From positions 1-64,000 of the forward strand of contig NZ_JACOFR010000023.1 in assembly GCF_019455385.1 (NCBI RefSeq): DNA of 64,000 nt, given 5' to 3'. The position numbers were made by a program, and so were the translations under genes. How positions within the stretch are numbered: the stretch's first letter is position 1; each line of letters begins with the position of its first letter. Origin of the DNA: Bradyrhizobium sp. BR 10289 (GTDB lineage Bacteria; Pseudomonadota; Alphaproteobacteria; Rhizobiales; Xanthobacteraceae). The notes below the pieces were generated by a model that was given only the letters and a program-made list of their open reading frames with translations, had not been told where the DNA came from and ran no database searches. Positions 1 to 8,995 of this stretch are shown piece after piece.

Positions 1-133
1 TCTGTGCCCTTCGTCGTCCGCGGCCGCTCCATTCCGGCCTGCGAGCCGCAAGGGCATCGCGATGCGCCCCCAAGATCTTTGTTAATACTGATCACATCCA
101 GCGGCTTCGTTCCGCTCGCCCTCGGGAGTCGTC

Positions 134-2065
134 ATGAGCAAGCGCGACGGGTCGATTCGTCCAAGCGGCTGGTCCCGTCCGGTGCTCGGAGAGACCGACT
201 TCGATCTCGCCGAAGATGCGGACCTCGAGGAGCCCCCTGCCGGCGCCGACGCAGCACAATGTCTCGTCGACGCAGCGCTCGACGGAGCCGACGCGGCGGC
301 CCTTCTGCAGCGGCTGATGACGGAGACCGGGCTTGCCATCATCGTGCGCGTTCCGAGCGCGTCTTGGGTCGAGCCCCTAGAACGGGCCTTCGAACGGATG
401 GACCGTGGTCTGCGCATCTATGCGCGGGACGGCAGCAGCCGGACCATCCATAAGGCCGACGTAGGCAACCGCGAAGTGGGTGGCCACCTGTCGTCCGGCC
501 GATCGGTCGTCGGAATCGCGAGCTCGGTCTCGATCCTGCCGACAGCGCTCGCCGCCGCCGCCGATGCCAGCATCGAGGTCAAGACTAGCGCTCGTGTCGT
601 CGCCGATGCGGTGGCGCGCTTCGTCGGAGTTTCGTCTCCCGCCGAACACGTCGAGGGGCTCGGCTCTCTCGACTTCCACGACCTCGTCGCGGCCTTCCGC
701 GTCGGTTCGACCGGAGCGGAGATTTACGCGCGTCTTCGCAAGGCCGCCTCGCGCCTCGGCCAGCCCCGCGGAGACCGACTTCCTCGCCTCGTCGACGCGA
801 TCGAATACGGCAGTGCCCGGGAATTTGGATTGGCTCTTGGCCGCGACTACGAGGACTACCTGGCCGGGCATGTCGATTTTAAGGAAATCCGCGGAAACTG
901 CATTTTTGCCGGTCCCACGGGCCTCGGTAAAACGTTCTTCGCCCGCATTCTTGCGCGCCACCTCGGGATTCCGCTCATAGCAACGTCCATCTCAGAATCT
1001 TTCGCCACGTCGGCGGGATTTCTCGATTCTGTCATCAAATCCGTCAGGGACACGTTCGCTCGCGCAGAGGCCTGCGCCCCCTGCGCGCTGTTCTGGGACG
1101 AGATCGACGCGTTGCCGATGCGCGCCTCGCTGACCGACGGTCGTTCGTCCTCCTGGTGGACGCCCGTCGTGACGGAATTCCTGACGTTGCTCGATTCGGC
1201 CGTCTCCGGCGATCGCCCCGGCGTCTTCGTCTGGGCCGCCACGAATCATCCGCATCGCGTGGATCCGGCGCTCGCGCGGCCCGGGCGGTTGGATCGGACG
1301 ATCCATTTCGCGGAGCCGGACGCGGCAGGCATCGCTTCGATCCTGCGTCACCAACTCGAGGGACAACTTTCGCAAGTCGACCTCGCGCCTCTCGCACAGA
1401 TCGCAATCGGCCGCAGCCCCGCTGAACTCGCCGGCGCGGTCAGTCGCGCCAAATCCGTCGCCCGGCAAGCGCGGCGCCCGCTCGGCTACGACGATCTGGT
1501 CGAAGCCATGGCGCCGCGCGCCTCGTGGGACGCCGATACCCTGCGGCGGATTGCGGTGCACGAGGCGGGGCACGCGATCGTCTGTCTCACCCTCGGGATC
1601 GACGAAGTCGCCCTGGTCGATCTCGTCGGCAGTGCGGGTGCACTCGGGAGAACGGTCACGCGTCGGCGCGCAGGCGTGGAGACCCGCCCGACGATCGAAC
1701 AGCGCGTTTGTGCCGAGCTCGGCGGAAGAGCCGCAGAGGTTGTGATCTATGCCGGCGACTGTTCGGCGAATGCGGCCAGCGATCTCGCGGCGGCCACGAC
1801 CGCGATCGCGGGCCTCCACGCTTCGACCGGACTCGGCGCCGGGCTCGCCTATCTCGGCGACGAGCATGCCGCCGCGGCGCTGCTGCGCGTCGATCGGAAC
1901 TTGCGCGATGCCGTCAACGCCGACCTAGCGCGTCTGCAGGCGCGGGCGGTCGACATCGTCCGCGCTCGTCGTGGCTCGCTGGAGGCGTTGGCCGAAGCTT
2001 TGATCGATCGGCGTCATCTGACCGGCGACGAGGTTCGCGCGATCGTCGCAAACGCACCAGGATAG
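134..2065 (+). CDS. Soluble FtsH-like AAA+ ATPase with M41 metallopeptidase domain
   Basis: The 643-residue product has a AAA+ module followed by a zinc protease. Visible motifs are Walker A GPTGLGKT (residues 260-267), Walker B with D322-E323, an arginine-finger-like GRLDR segment, the zinc site HEAGH (476-480), and a likely third zinc ligand D550 in SDLAAAT. True FtsH has N-terminal membrane helices; none is apparent here, and the first 250 residues are acidic and unrecognised. I infer a cytosolic ATP-driven protease. The ATG at 134 follows a GGGAG at suitable spacing. The GIY-YIG gene starts 67 bases downstream on the same strand, so the two may be co-transcribed. Family assignment is firm; substrates are unknown. 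The 133 bases upstream hold no gene I can support. Confidence 0.85.
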   Translation: MSKRDGSIRPSGWSRPVLGETDFDLAEDADLEEPPAGADAAQCLVDAALDGADAAALLQRLMTETGLAIIVRVPSASWVEPLERAFERMDRGLRIYARDGSSRTIHKADVGNREVGGHLSSGRSVVGIASSVSILPTALAAAADASIEVKTSARVVADAVARFVGVSSPAEHVEGLGSLDFHDLVAAFRVGSTGAEIYARLRKAASRLGQPRGDRLPRLVDAIEYGSAREFGLALGRDYEDYLAGHVDFKEIRGNCIFAGPTGLGKTFFARILARHLGIPLIATSISESFATSAGFLDSVIKSVRDTFARAEACAPCALFWDEIDALPMRASLTDGRSSSWWTPVVTEFLTLLDSAVSGDRPGVFVWAATNHPHRVDPALARPGRLDRTIHFAEPDAAGIASILRHQLEGQLSQVDLAPLAQIAIGRSPAELAGAVSRAKSVARQARRPLGYDDLVEAMAPRASWDADTLRRIAVHEAGHAIVCLTLGIDEVALVDLVGSAGALGRTVTRRRAGVETRPTIEQRVCAELGGRAAEVVIYAGDCSANAASDLAAATTAIAGLHASTGLGAGLAYLGDEHAAAALLRVDRNLRDAVNADLARLQARAVDIVRARRGSLEALAEALIDRRHLTGDEVRAIVANAPG

Positions 2066-2132
2066 ACCGCTATCTCGGCCGAATCCTGACGCGGGCCGCC
2101 GTACACCTATGGAAACCTGCACGGAGCTTACC

Positions 2133-3059
2133 ATGACGACGAATCCTTCGAACGACGCGCCGTCCACCGCCGTCATCCATCGCCCCTTCGGCGGCATCCT
2201 CAGCTATCGCCGCATCTCCGACGGCGCGAGCCGATCCGTCGTCCATGCCTTCTGCATGTCGGATCTGCCCCGCATCGCCGCGGCGGGGCTTTTGCATACC
2301 CCCGGCGCGTACGTCTTGACGGACGGCCGGACGGCCTATCTCGGAGAAAGCCGCCGACCCGCACGTCGTTTGTCGGAGCACGCGGCCGACTCGGCGAAAA
2401 CGGAATTCGCCCGGGACGTCTACGTCATCAGTGGCTGCGATGGCGCACCGTTCGACAAGGCAATCTGCGTCGATTTTCAGTTTCGTTTGACCCGCTGCGC
2501 CGTGGAGGCGGGAGTGGTTTCCGTCTGGAAAGGCGCGGCGCCGCCCGAGCCGGATTTGACCGACGCGGAGCGCGCCACACACGATCGAATCTTCGTCGAT
2601 GCGCTGCGTCTTCTGCACGACGCCGGCTGCAGAATCTTCCATCCGTCGGTCGACGCGGAAGCGATTAAGGCCGAAGACGCGCCCCCCGACGACGCCGCGG
2701 ATTCCGAACCGATCGATATCGGGGTCAGCACGGTGCCGTCAGGCTCCGTGGAATTCGCCTTGAGGTACGGAGGCCTGTGGGCGCGCGGCTATCAGGTCGA
2801 CGGGCGGTTCGTCGTGAGCGCCGGCAGCGAGGTGCGGCTGGCCACGAACGATTCCGTCCCGCCGTTGACCCGTACTCGACGCGCCGAACTCTTTGCCGCG
2901 GGGGTGTTGGAGCCCATCCCCGGAGTGGCCGACCGGCGCCGACTCACCGTCGCGGTTTCCTTCCCCTCGACCTCGATCGCCGCCAAAACCTTGGCGGGCG
3001 CCCACTCCGCCGGTCGTTGGGTGCCCCGCGATCCTCCGCGCCCGGTTCTGCTGACGTAG
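2133..3059 (+). CDS. GIY-YIG nuclease-fold protein with C-terminal DUF4357
   Basis: The product is 308 residues. A GIY-YIG-like core runs through roughly residues 55-150: the first strand is GAY (58-60), the second is YLG (69-71), and arginines follow in ARRL (77-80). The C-terminal ~90 residues match DUF4357: a GSEVRL segment, an R-rich helix, then an SFPSTSIAAK...GRW stretch. GIY-YIG plus DUF4357 is a recurrent fusion of unknown cellular role, usually taken as a DNA nuclease or DNA-binding protein. ATG 2133 is preferred over 2109 because CGGAG sits just upstream. It lies between the M41 protease gene and the exonuclease gene, all on the plus strand. Confidence 0.75.
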   Translation: MTTNPSNDAPSTAVIHRPFGGILSYRRISDGASRSVVHAFCMSDLPRIAAAGLLHTPGAYVLTDGRTAYLGESRRPARRLSEHAADSAKTEFARDVYVISGCDGAPFDKAICVDFQFRLTRCAVEAGVVSVWKGAAPPEPDLTDAERATHDRIFVDALRLLHDAGCRIFHPSVDAEAIKAEDAPPDDAADSEPIDIGVSTVPSGSVEFALRYGGLWARGYQVDGRFVVSAGSEVRLATNDSVPPLTRTRRAELFAAGVLEPIPGVADRRRLTVAVSFPSTSIAAKTLAGAHSAGRWVPRDPPRPVLLT

Positions 3060-3138
3060 TCTGGCTTGCAGCTAGAAGCCTTGCTTGTCGCGCTGGCGTC
3101 TGCTGAAGCGACTGATGCAACGATCGAGGATGATTCAG

Positions 3139-3945
3139 ATGGACGCAACGGAGCTCGAGCGCTTGGCGGAGATCTTGGAGGCTTCCGGGCGATACCGGAT
3201 CCTTCGGCGCCTCGAGCCGCGCTCCGCCTACCACTCGCCGGACGGCACGGGGCTCCATCGCGGAATCTTTCTGGATACCGAAACCACGGGACTGGATCCC
3301 GCGCGCGACGAGATCATCGAGCTCGGCATGGCGCCGTTCGACTTCTCGTCCGACGGCCGCATCTTCGCGGTAGGAGAATCCTTCAGCCGGTTTCGCGATC
3401 CGGGTCGACCGGTGCCCGCCGCCGTCACGGCACTGACGGGGATCAGCGACGAAATGGTCGCCGGGCGATCGATCGAGCCTGCCGAGGTGACCGCGTTCCT
3501 GGGCGACGCGGTATTGGTCGTCGCGCACAATGCCGCCTTCGACAGACGCTTCGCCGAACGGTTCTGCGACTCCTTCGTCCGCGTGGCCTGGGCGTGCTCG
3601 TTGACCGAGATCCAATGGGCGGCAGAAGGATTCTCCGAGGGCACCAGACTTAGCCACCTCGCGGCAGCCTGTGGCTTCTTCCATGACGGACACCGCGCCG
3701 TGCACGACTGCCACGCGGGCCTGGAAATCCTTTCCCGCGCGCTTCCCCGCAGCGGGCGCCGCGCCCTCGACGTCCTGTTGGAATCCGCGAGAGCCCCGCG
3801 CTGGCGCATTCGCGCGATCGGAGCGCCGTTCGAGCTCCGCGAGATTCTGAAGTCGCACGGCTACCGCTGGGATCCGGGCGAGGACGGGCGGGACCAAGGC
3901 TTGGTTCATCGATGTCCGGGAAGAGGCGCTCGAGGACGAACGTAG
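3139..3945 (+). CDS. DEDDh 3'-5' exonuclease (DnaQ-like), C-terminus frameshifted
   Basis: This is a DnaQ-like exonuclease. The catalytic motifs are complete: DTETTG, an AHNAAFDRRF block, and HRAVHDCHA with the DEDDh histidine and last aspartate. ATG 3139 has AGGA about 8 bases upstream; in-frame ATGs at 3130 and 3085 are weaker. The reading frame reaches a stop at 3945, but its last ~17 residues (after GRDQ) are unlike the family. The +1-shifted frame from 3902 continues with a sequence that reads as the normal family C-terminus. The shift can be explained by one extra G near 3898-3900. The catalytic domain is intact, so the short product may still work; this could also be a sequencing error. 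Confidence 0.8.
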   Translation: MDATELERLAEILEASGRYRILRRLEPRSAYHSPDGTGLHRGIFLDTETTGLDPARDEIIELGMAPFDFSSDGRIFAVGESFSRFRDPGRPVPAAVTALTGISDEMVAGRSIEPAEVTAFLGDAVLVVAHNAAFDRRFAERFCDSFVRVAWACSLTEIQWAAEGFSEGTRLSHLAAACGFFHDGHRAVHDCHAGLEILSRALPRSGRRALDVLLESARAPRWRIRAIGAPFELREILKSHGYRWDPGEDGRDQGLVHRCPGRGARGRT

Positions 3946-4036
3946 CTTTCTAGTGCGCGAAATCTACCGAAGGGACCATGCGGAGATCGACGCCCGACGC
4001 CTCGACGCGTTCGATCGCTACTCGGATCGCGGCTGA
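3902..4036 (+). pseudogene. Displaced C-terminal segment of the exonuclease gene
   Basis: Read from TGG at 3902, this stretch encodes about 44 residues beginning WFIDVREEALEDE and ending DAFDRYSDRG before a TGA at 4034-4036. It looks like the conserved tail of this exonuclease family and joins in sense to the GRDQ at the end of the upstream frame. It has no start codon or ribosome binding site, so it is best seen as the 3' end of the same gene after a one-base shift. Confidence 0.7.
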
Positions 4037-4436
4037 TCCCTCGGCACGATTTCCGATCCAAGAAGGACGGCGATGCCGCACGGTCGAACCTATCGAGCGC
4101 ATCGGCGAAGGTGCGCGCTTCCCGCCGGAGCGATCGCGTACGAGCAAGAGTGACCTGCCGCGCATTTCCTGCCCTCGCTATGGAGGGCGAAGGACTGCCG
4201 ACCCTGGCGGAGGTCGAACGATCAAAGCGCGTCGCAGCGCTCTAACCCACACATCACACCTTCGTTATCAAAAGGGTCATTTAGGGAAGTGCGCGACAAC
4301 CGCTGAGGCGTTCGGCAGATCGGGCGACGCCGGCGCGAATCCTCATTTTTTAAGGATTCGAAATCGAGCCAACCGCGAGGCTTCAGTTTTAACGAGTCCT
4401 TGAAAAATCATCCAACCAAAAGCGGAGACCGAGGGC
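4037..4436. other. Intergenic, with hairpin at 4336-4360
   Basis: There is no convincing gene. An 8-bp inverted repeat (CGAATCCT at 4336-4343, AGGATTCG at 4353-4360) has a T-rich loop and could be a weak terminator or an element-end motif. It lies some 75 bases before the excisionase-like gene. Confidence 0.4.
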
Positions 4437-4892
4437 ATGTCAACGAACAGTGGATCGGAGGGCGAGCGGCGAAAGCGATCTACAGGCGAGCCGCTAAACG
4501 GAGTTGCCCGGGGTGAAGTTCGAGATGCTGGGGGCAGAGGCGAGCAAGGATTCGATATTAGCGTTTCATCACTGCCCGACTGCTCGGAATTCGTTTTGTC
4601 TCTGGCGCGCGCGGCCGGAGTGCCCGAAGTGCTCTGCAAGGAAGTTTTTCAAGGATTCGCTGGACGTGCTTCGGTCGGAATGAACGAGGCCGCTAAGATC
4701 TTGAAAATGCACGTGAAGACGTTGCGCCTCCATGTGACGGACGGTACTATCAGTTACTTCCAAAAGGGTACTGGCACCGAACGCCCGCGCCGGATTTTCA
4801 CGCCGAATGACCTGCTCCAGTTCTATGCGGGTCAGCACAGGCGTGTGATCGCGCGCGAAAATGCGCTCGCTCGTCGGCATCCTAACTTATAG
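4437..4892 (+). CDS. Excisionase-like helix-turn-helix protein
   Basis: The product is 151 residues. The N-terminal ~80 residues are hydrophilic and unrecognised. Residues ~82-130 carry a helix-turn-helix of the excisionase/MerR-like type: MNEAAKILKMH, then VKTLRLHV, then a wing-like ISYFQKGTG...RRIFTPNDLLQFY. Such domains recognise a DNA arm site and often control the direction of site-specific recombination. It ends 9 bases before the integrase gene, so the two probably form one unit and it may act as a recombination directionality factor. An internal ATG at 4680 would give only the HTH domain; ATG 4437 has GAGG upstream and is preferred. Confidence 0.65.
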   Translation: MSTNSGSEGERRKRSTGEPLNGVARGEVRDAGGRGEQGFDISVSSLPDCSEFVLSLARAAGVPEVLCKEVFQGFAGRASVGMNEAAKILKMHVKTLRLHVTDGTISYFQKGTGTERPRRIFTPNDLLQFYAGQHRRVIARENALARRHPNL

Positions 4893-4901
4893 CGAGGGCG
4901 A

Positions 4902-6128
4902 ATGTCGGTCTATCTGCAGCCAGGTTGCACGATCTACCAGATCGATTTTTGGTACCGTCGAAAACGCTATTGCAAATCCTCCGGCTGCACATCTTATGCC
5001 GCCGCTAAGCGGGAGGAGAAGAAGTGGAAGGCTCAGCTGAGGGAGGCATCCCTACTGCCTTCATACGCGCGGCCGAAAGGTGGCAAGACATTCCACGAAG
5101 TGAGAAAGGACTATTTCGACCTTCATGGCAAACGCACGACGAATTCGCAGTCTTTAGAGGTGCAGTTGCAGGTCGCGGAGAACATCGTTGGGAAGGATAC
5201 TCCCGTCTGCGAGATCACCGACCACCTCATGCTACAATTTCGCAAGCGGTTCGAAGAACTGCCGTCCGATCGGACGCGAACGCCCGGCAAGCGGCAGAAC
5301 AGTTCGATCAACGATTTTATGCGGCTCATCAACCGCATGGTCAACTACACGATCGACATCATCAAGGAGAAGATCGAACGTCTGAATCCCGATAAGTGGC
5401 TTCTTCCCGAACCATGGAAAATGCGCGAACTCAGCGCCGCTGAAGAGAGCAGACTTGCGGAGGTGAGCAAGCCAGAGATCCGCCGCCTCTGGCAGTTCAT
5501 CATCGAAACCGGTTTGCGCCGCAAGCCGGCGTGCGGATTGAAGTGGGATCAGGTCGACGAAGACGCGAGAAAGGTGACGGTCACCGAGAAAGGACAGAAG
5601 CCCCATGTCGTGCCGCTGTCAGACTACGCTCTAGAACTGTTGAAGGAGGTGAAAGGTCAACATCCGTCGTTCGTCTTCACTCTCGTGGCAAAAAGGAATT
5701 GCAACGGGAAGCATACCTCCTATCGGGAGGGCGATCGGATCGAGATCAAACCGGGATATTTCTGGAAACGATTCGACGCTGATCTCGTTCTCGCCCGCAT
5801 CGACGACTTCACGGTGCATGATCTGCGGCACACCGCAGCCACGCGTCTGCTGCGGGTGTGCGGCAACATCGCTATCGTCCAGCGGTTTCTCGGCCACACG
5901 ACGGACAAGGAGACGCGACGCTACCTACATATGGTGCAGGAGGATGTCGCGGCCGCCGTGCTGATGCGGGATATCGCGAGACTGCGGTCCAATATTGCCG
6001 TAGTGAGCGAGCTCGATGCTCTTCCATCGTTCCCCGCAGCCGTGAATCTGCGCCACATTCACCTTGCCCTCAATCTGCGTGATCAGCTCCAACACCGGCT
6101 GGCCAACTTGCGGCGGGCGGCAGCTTAA
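4902..6128 (+). CDS. Tyrosine recombinase / integrase
   Basis: The product is 408 residues. The C-terminal catalytic domain shows the tyrosine-recombinase constellation: R206 in TGLRRKPACGL, a lysine in the following beta region, HDLRH with H306 and R309, LGH with H332, and the nucleophile Y341 in TRRYLHM. The N-terminal ~180 residues would hold the arm-binding and SAM-like core-binding regions. ATG 4902 has GAGG a few bases upstream. With the preceding excisionase-like gene it marks a mobile element. Its attachment site is not evident: the nearest tRNA gene in the window is about 23 kb to the right. The C-terminal ~65 residues after the tyrosine are longer than usual. Confidence 0.9.
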   Translation: MSVYLQPGCTIYQIDFWYRRKRYCKSSGCTSYAAAKREEKKWKAQLREASLLPSYARPKGGKTFHEVRKDYFDLHGKRTTNSQSLEVQLQVAENIVGKDTPVCEITDHLMLQFRKRFEELPSDRTRTPGKRQNSSINDFMRLINRMVNYTIDIIKEKIERLNPDKWLLPEPWKMRELSAAEESRLAEVSKPEIRRLWQFIIETGLRRKPACGLKWDQVDEDARKVTVTEKGQKPHVVPLSDYALELLKEVKGQHPSFVFTLVAKRNCNGKHTSYREGDRIEIKPGYFWKRFDADLVLARIDDFTVHDLRHTAATRLLRVCGNIAIVQRFLGHTTDKETRRYLHMVQEDVAAAVLMRDIARLRSNIAVVSELDALPSFPAAVNLRHIHLALNLRDQLQHRLANLRRAAA

Positions 6129-6231
6129 CTTGGCGGTCGAACAGCTGCTTCCTTTCCAGAACTCCGCGGTGGAGGTCTCGCGGCTCGCCCCAGATGATGG
6201 CGCGACGCGAATAAAACCAGTCCGCATTGTA

Positions 6232-6267
6232 CAGATGGCGCCGACGGCCAACCGTCGGCGCCATCTG
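6232..6267. repeat. Perfect 16-bp hairpin downstream of the integrase
   Basis: CAGATGGCGCCGACGG (6232-6247), loop CCAA, then its exact reverse complement (6252-6267). It begins about 100 bases after the integrase stop. A short T-tract follows only loosely (GCTTTC), so it may be a terminator for either strand or a protein-binding palindrome. Confidence 0.7.
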
Positions 6268-7051
6268 CTTTCAGCCGAATAGGCCGAGGCCGCGCAAAGT
6301 TTTGCGGGCTTCCACGTTCTGGCCGCCGAGAGGTCGATTCTAACGAATATCGCGGATGCTCACGCCCGTGCCGATTTCTCACGCCAGCGTCGAGCGGAGT
6401 GGCTTCGCGGCCAACCGGCGTGAGATCGACACCCATTCCGCCCTGATAGTAGGGGCATAGAGGGTATTGGCATCGGTTGGACGCGTGGATTGAGGGCACC
6501 GGTTGTGCATCGACATCGGGCCAGTCAAGACAGAGGCGGGCAAGGCCTGTTGTTTGTCAGACATCATGCCGTCTCTAATCCACTGGGCTTGGTTGAAGTA
6601 GCGGGCCGGGCTCGCGGGGGCCGCCGGCACAAATGGGGCGCGTGTTGGCTCTCCGGCAACTGCATCGCTTGTTAGGCGGTCGTGGACGGAGGAGCCTTCC
6701 GGGAGTCACGGGCCATGACTCTTTGGGAGTCAGGTGGTTTGACTCGATGCAGATCTCAGCGCCCGGTAAGGATTGAGTATCTACAGCAACGTCCTTCTCC
6801 ATTACGGGCGTGGCCGGCGGCGAGCCCAGTTTTCAACCCCGGAGTCAGGCTGCTTTCCCCTTCGGGACTTCTTCGGGACTCTCGATGCGCATCGGCTCCG
6901 TTTGTTCTCCAAAAGCCTTATAAACCGCGCATTTGCCAAGACTGAGCATTCTCGCTAACCGATTGGAGTACAGAAGCTATTTCTTCATATTCCATGCGGG
7001 TTCTCCGCATTTAATCCACCTGTCGCCATAGCTCTATTTGTAAAGCGACAG
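6268..7051. other. ORF-poor segment between two perfect palindromes
   Basis: Nearly 800 bases without an ORF that looks like a protein. The 61-124-codon open frames here are low-complexity and overlap each other. Short imperfect repeats are visible: variants of CTTCGGGACT near 6861-6882, with a related motif near 7087, and a GACTC/GAGTC inverted pair near 6718-6732. No RNA gene is recognised. It could be element debris, an untranslated RNA, or a recombination or replication control region. Confidence 0.35.
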
Positions 7052-7084
7052 ATCGGGAACGCCCGTCTGACGGGCGTTCCCGAT
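7052..7084. repeat. Perfect 33-nt palindrome upstream of the KfrA-like gene
   Basis: ATCGGGAACGCCCGTC (7052-7067), a single central T, then the exact reverse complement (7069-7084). It lies about 165 bases before the KfrA-like gene. It could be its operator, since KfrA proteins are known to bind their own promoter region, or a transcription terminator. Confidence 0.6.
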
Positions 7085-7249
7085 GGCCTTCGGGATTTTC
7101 TCGGGACTCAGCGTTCCTCTGGAGGGCCTTCGGGAGCACCTTTCGTCAACCCTGATTACACTCCGGCTCCCGTCGTTAGCGCGCCGAAAAGCCGCCCGTC
7201 GTACACCTCGAACGAGCGCCGAAACAGCGCGAAGAAACCGCGGGGGCGG

Positions 7250-8206
7250 GTGGTGCGCCACGACACGAACGAACTGAAGGACAAGGTATTCCGGACCGCC
7301 GACGTGATTGCGCTCGAGAAGGGCGTGGCAGCGGTGGGCATCGACGGCGTTCACCGTCAGACGGGCGGAGGTCGACAGAGGGTCTCCAAATACGTCAAGG
7401 CCTGGAAGATGCGCCAGCAGGCACGGGCCGCCGAGATGCCCGACAGACTGCGGTTGATGGCCCGGCGCCTGGCCGAGGAGGCATGGATTCTCGCGCTCAT
7501 CGCGCGCGGGGATGCAAAGCCTGAGACTTCGACCGCCGCCAGCGAGGTCACGAAGTCGGCGCGCCGGCCGGCCGCTGCCAGACCGCCCGAGACTGGGCGC
7601 CTCGTCGAAGACGTACCGCGCTCGCCTCGGAAGGCTGCCGGCGACCCGAGCAAACTCCTCAAGCCGGTCGTTTGGACCGGAGCCGAGAATCCGAAGTTCG
7701 CCGAGGTCACCGCGAGGGCTCTCGTCCGGGCCGGCTACCCCCTATACTCCCGAGACCTCGAAAGTGGCGAATATCCGCCGTCCACACTCGATCGCTACGC
7801 ACCTGGAAAGCCCGGCCGGGCAATCTCCAGGGCGCTCAGAGGCTCGCGCATTCAGACGGAGAAGGATGGCAGCCTATGGTTCGAGGGAGTCCCGCGTCCG
7901 GCGAGGCCCAAGCGCAAGTCAATCTACAAGCGCGTCGATACGGATCTTTCCCGGCGAAGAGAGCTCTCTCCTGTCTTGGTTAGCAAAGCCGTCGCCTTCA
8001 TCGCGAACTGCTACCCCGCCTCCGTGCACTTCACGCGGATCTGGGACCACGTCGATCCCCCGGACGGCTTCACCGAATCGTGGCTGAGGCACGCCCTACG
8101 GGATCGCGCGAAGCAGGCGGAGGCCGAGTTCAAGATGCTAGGCGAGGGCCGCTACATCGCGTCCGCCACCCCGAAGAGCGTCAGGCGCGGGAAAGGCGAG
8201 GGATAG
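7250..8206 (+). CDS. KfrA-like DNA-binding protein with basic C-terminal region
   Basis: The product is 318 residues from a GTG start. Residues ~10-55 resemble the N-terminal DNA-binding domain of the plasmid KfrA family: a first helix (FRTADVIALEKG), a turn, then GGGRQRVSKYVKAWK. Real KfrA proteins continue as a long coiled coil. Here the rest is basic and Pro/Arg-rich, with an unrecognised ~110-residue C-terminal domain (VSKAVAFIANCYPASVHF onward). I read it as a DNA-binding accessory protein of the mobile element. Upstream in-frame starts cannot be excluded. Confidence 0.5.
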   Translation: MVRHDTNELKDKVFRTADVIALEKGVAAVGIDGVHRQTGGGRQRVSKYVKAWKMRQQARAAEMPDRLRLMARRLAEEAWILALIARGDAKPETSTAASEVTKSARRPAAARPPETGRLVEDVPRSPRKAAGDPSKLLKPVVWTGAENPKFAEVTARALVRAGYPLYSRDLESGEYPPSTLDRYAPGKPGRAISRALRGSRIQTEKDGSLWFEGVPRPARPKRKSIYKRVDTDLSRRRELSPVLVSKAVAFIANCYPASVHFTRIWDHVDPPDGFTESWLRHALRDRAKQAEAEFKMLGEGRYIASATPKSVRRGKGEG

Positions 8207-8281
8207 GCCCCATCCGTTGGCCTCGCGCCCGGCAATCGATTTGGCGTCAACGCAATGATGCGCCGGGAGACAGATCGCGTG

Positions 8282-8995
8282 CTATCCCTCGGCCTTTGAT
8301 ACTTCCATAGCTTGGCGATCGGAATAGCCGACCCAGAACTGGTCGTCCGCCCCCCGGAATTCGATCCGCTTCCGTAGGTGCTCGACCCCGACCCTCGCGT
8401 CGGCGAAGTAGTCCGTCTTGTGGTCGTGCCCCACGATCACACAACGACCGATGAACTTAGCGCCGTCGTATCGCCACCACCAGTCGCAGGCGCGGTCTGT
8501 CTTTCCGGACAGCAGGTAATCGCTGCTCGGAAGTCGGATATGCCAGTCGTGCGGGCGGCCAAGCAAGCGGTCCGCGGCCGGCATGTGGGCAGCGATCACT
8601 TCTTCCTGGATGATGCCCAGCTTCGGGTCGATGACGATTGCGCGCACGCTGGCCGGCGGCGGTGGCTGCGCCGGCGGCGGCGGTTTGTCGACCGAGGTCC
8701 AGCGGATCATCGTGACGACGTCGGCGAGGGCGATGCGTGCGGAGGCGCGGTCGCCCCACTCGATCCGGCGACCGACAATCAGACCAGGGCCGACGATTGG
8801 GCGCGATCCGCCGATGGTGAAGGCCTCCCCGTGTTCTCGCACCGCCGTCAGCAATACGTCGCCCTTCGGAAGCTTCGCCGCCACCGCCGGCTTCTCGCCG
8901 AAGAAGTCACCGAACGAACACGTCTGGGGACCGACCTCAATTGCGGTGATCGACCGCGCGGTCGGATCGATCGAGATCGCTCTGATGCCTCGCAT
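8282..8995 (-). CDS. Unrecognised protein with two tandem copies of one domain
   Basis: The product is 237 residues. Residues ~3-75 and ~117-195 align: each begins with an IRAI/VRAI-x-IDP strand, has a central LP-x2-D-x-LL element, and ends in an F-I-G...IVG strand. A proline-rich linker (PPPPAQPPPPAS, ~105-116) separates the halves. I know no function for this fold; the pattern suggests an ancient internal duplication of a small beta-rich domain. No signal peptide or membrane segment is seen. It is convergent with the KfrA-like gene. Confidence 0.55.
   Translation of the reverse strand: MRGIRAISIDPTARSITAIEVGPQTCSFGDFFGEKPAVAAKLPKGDVLLTAVREHGEAFTIGGSRPIVGPGLIVGRRIEWGDRASARIALADVVTMIRWTSVDKPPPPAQPPPPASVRAIVIDPKLGIIQEEVIAAHMPAADRLLGRPHDWHIRLPSSDYLLSGKTDRACDWWWRYDGAKFIGRCVIVGHDHKTDYFADARVGVEHLRKRIEFRGADDQFWVGYSDRQAMEVSKAEG

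Noticed and set aside
4351..4365. GGATTCGAA near 4354 as a possible second copy of the tRNA-Ser attachment core
   Set aside because: Only 9 bases match the tRNA T-loop, a generic sequence, and the flanks do not continue to match.
6125..6630. Overlapping minus-strand frames (83 and 124 codons) after the integrase, considered as transposase remnants
   Set aside because: No transposase motif can be seen, and the two frames overlap each other with low-complexity sequence.
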